Assembly: GCA_024636135.1 (NCBI GenBank)
Contig: JAGXHP010000112.1
Span: 1-13,319 of the forward strand
Length of the DNA: 13,319 nucleotides
Direction: 5' to 3'
Source of the DNA: Chloroflexota bacterium
GTDB taxonomy: Bacteria; Chloroflexota; Limnocylindria; QHBO01
Under the pieces are notes generated by a model, which ran no database searches, had not been told where the DNA came from, and saw only the letters and a program-made list of their open reading frames with translations. Position 1 is the stretch's first letter; the number at the start of each line of letters is the position of its first letter. Both the position numbers and the translations under genes were made by a program. Below, in pieces: positions 12,674-13,319 of the stretch.

Positions 12674-13319
12674 ATGACCGACATCACCGACGGAGTCCTC
12701 ATCGCTCGCTCGGCGCCGCACGACGACGAGATCCTCACGCCCGAGGCGCTTGCATTCGTTGCCGGCCTGCATCGCCGATTCAATCCTCGGCGTCTCGAGC
12801 TGCTCGCCGCTCGGACCGAGCGCCAGCGAACCTTCGGCGCCGGGGAGCTTCCGAGCTTCGCCGCTGACACGGCCGGGATTCGCGACGACGATTCGTGGCA
12901 GGTCGCGCCCGCGCCCCGGGATCTCGACGATCGCCGGGTCGAGATCACCGGACCGGCCGAGCCGAAGATGATGGTCAACGCCCTGAACAGCGGCGCAAAG
13001 GTGTTCATGTGCGACTTCGAGGATGCCCTCTCCCCCACCTGGAAGAACGTCGTGACCGGCCAGTGGGCAGTCCGCGAGGCCGTCCGGCGGCGCCTCACCG
13101 TCACCACGGATGCAAAGACGTACGAGCTCAAGCCGGAGATCGCCACACTCGTGATCAGGCCGAGGGGGTGGCACCTCGACGAGGCGCATGCCACCGTCGA
13201 CGGCGAGCCGATGAGCGCAAGCCTCTTCGAGTTCGGCCTGGCCTTCTTTCACAATGCCAGCCAGCAGCTGGCGCGCGGCTCGGGACCCTACTTCTACCTG
13301 CCGAAGCTCGAGTCACATC
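12674..13319 (+). CDS. aceB: Malate synthase A (N-terminal part, runs off right edge)
   Basis: Malate synthase condenses glyoxylate with acetyl-CoA to malate, the second step of the glyoxylate bypass, in the cytoplasm. The 215 codons present match the form A family: ILTPEALAFVAGLHRRFN (20-37), RRLELLAARTERQ (39-51), DDRRVEITGP (85-94), MMVNALNSGAKVFMCDFEDA (99-118), SPTWKNVVTGQ (119-129), IRPRGWHLDEAH (162-173) and the FFHNASQQLARGSGPYFYLPKLESH stretch at the edge, seen here as FFHN, GSGPYFYLP and KLESH. The full protein should be about 530 aa, so roughly 40% is visible. ATG 12674 is preferred because GGGAG lies ten bases upstream; an in-frame ATG at 12665 would add three residues (MGV). Isocitrate lyase is not in the window, but could follow downstream. 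Confidence 0.96.
   Translation, partial: MTDITDGVLIARSAPHDDEILTPEALAFVAGLHRRFNPRRLELLAARTERQRTFGAGELPSFAADTAGIRDDDSWQVAPAPRDLDDRRVEITGPAEPKMMVNALNSGAKVFMCDFEDALSPTWKNVVTGQWAVREAVRRRLTVTTDAKTYELKPEIATLVIRPRGWHLDEAHATVDGEPMSASLFEFGLAFFHNASQQLARGSGPYFYLPKLESH

Noticed and set aside
12458..13252. 265-residue N-terminal extension of the protease frame
   Set aside because: A signal peptide and a GGAGGAG ribosome-binding site place the start at 12457. The extension is antisense to malate synthase.
1..13319. tRNA, rRNA, CRISPR, insertion sequence, toxin-antitoxin or phage-defence locus
   Set aside because: No cloverleaf, spaced repeats, transposase motif, terminal inverted repeats or known defence gene set was seen. 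The STAND/TPR protein resembles some defence ATPases, but it sits in a metabolic operon with a cyclase-like domain and no effector domain.

Overview
The window comes from a high-GC bacterium (GC-ending codons dominate every gene). Gene content suggests soil or freshwater Chloroflexota of the Limnocylindria/Ellin6529 type, with Actinomycetota as the alternative. The hints are an xanthine-dehydrogenase-family molybdoenzyme set, a cyclase-homology/STAND-ATPase/TPR regulator, DUF2269 and SCO4226-like small proteins, and several start codons that look leaderless. This assignment is inference from gene style; no rRNA or other phylogenetic marker is present.

Layout. Left edge (1-526, minus): the N-terminal half of RuvB, possibly with its own promoter and a tiny upstream ORF. 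Next (591-1631, minus) is a MocA-like molybdopterin nucleotidyltransferase fused to a DUF5946-like domain. Divergent from it (1682-3280, plus) is a D-aminoacylase-type amidohydrolase, which converges on a four-helix DUF2269 membrane protein (3291-3773, minus).

The centre (3866-10484, plus) is one tightly packed block: molybdopterin large subunit, 2Fe-2S small subunit, an unlisted 45-aa single-helix membrane protein, FAD medium subunit, and a 916-aa cyclase-like/NB-ARC/TPR regulator. The first junctions are ATGA overlaps and the later gaps are 2 and 4 bases, so this is almost certainly one transcription unit. The large subunit keeps the Gln, Glu, Arg and Glu positions used by purine-oxidising xanthine dehydrogenases, and it lacks the active-site loop of form I CO dehydrogenase. 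The nearby MocA-like gene would supply the cytosine dinucleotide form of the cofactor.

Right part: the regulator ends convergently against a small SCO4226/DUF4242-like nickel-binding protein gene (10481-10732, minus). Both stop codons lie inside one 14-bp palindrome. A divergent promoter region with a perfect TATAAT and a 10-bp direct repeat separates that gene from a YdeI-family gene (10903-11514, plus). A strong hairpin lies between YdeI and a secreted trypsin-fold serine protease (11609-12457, minus). A 216-bp divergent intergenic region then leads into the first 215 codons of malate synthase A (12674 to the right edge), a glyoxylate-cycle enzyme.

No tRNA, rRNA, CRISPR array, insertion sequence or phage gene was seen. 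No gene-free stretch exceeds 300 bases.
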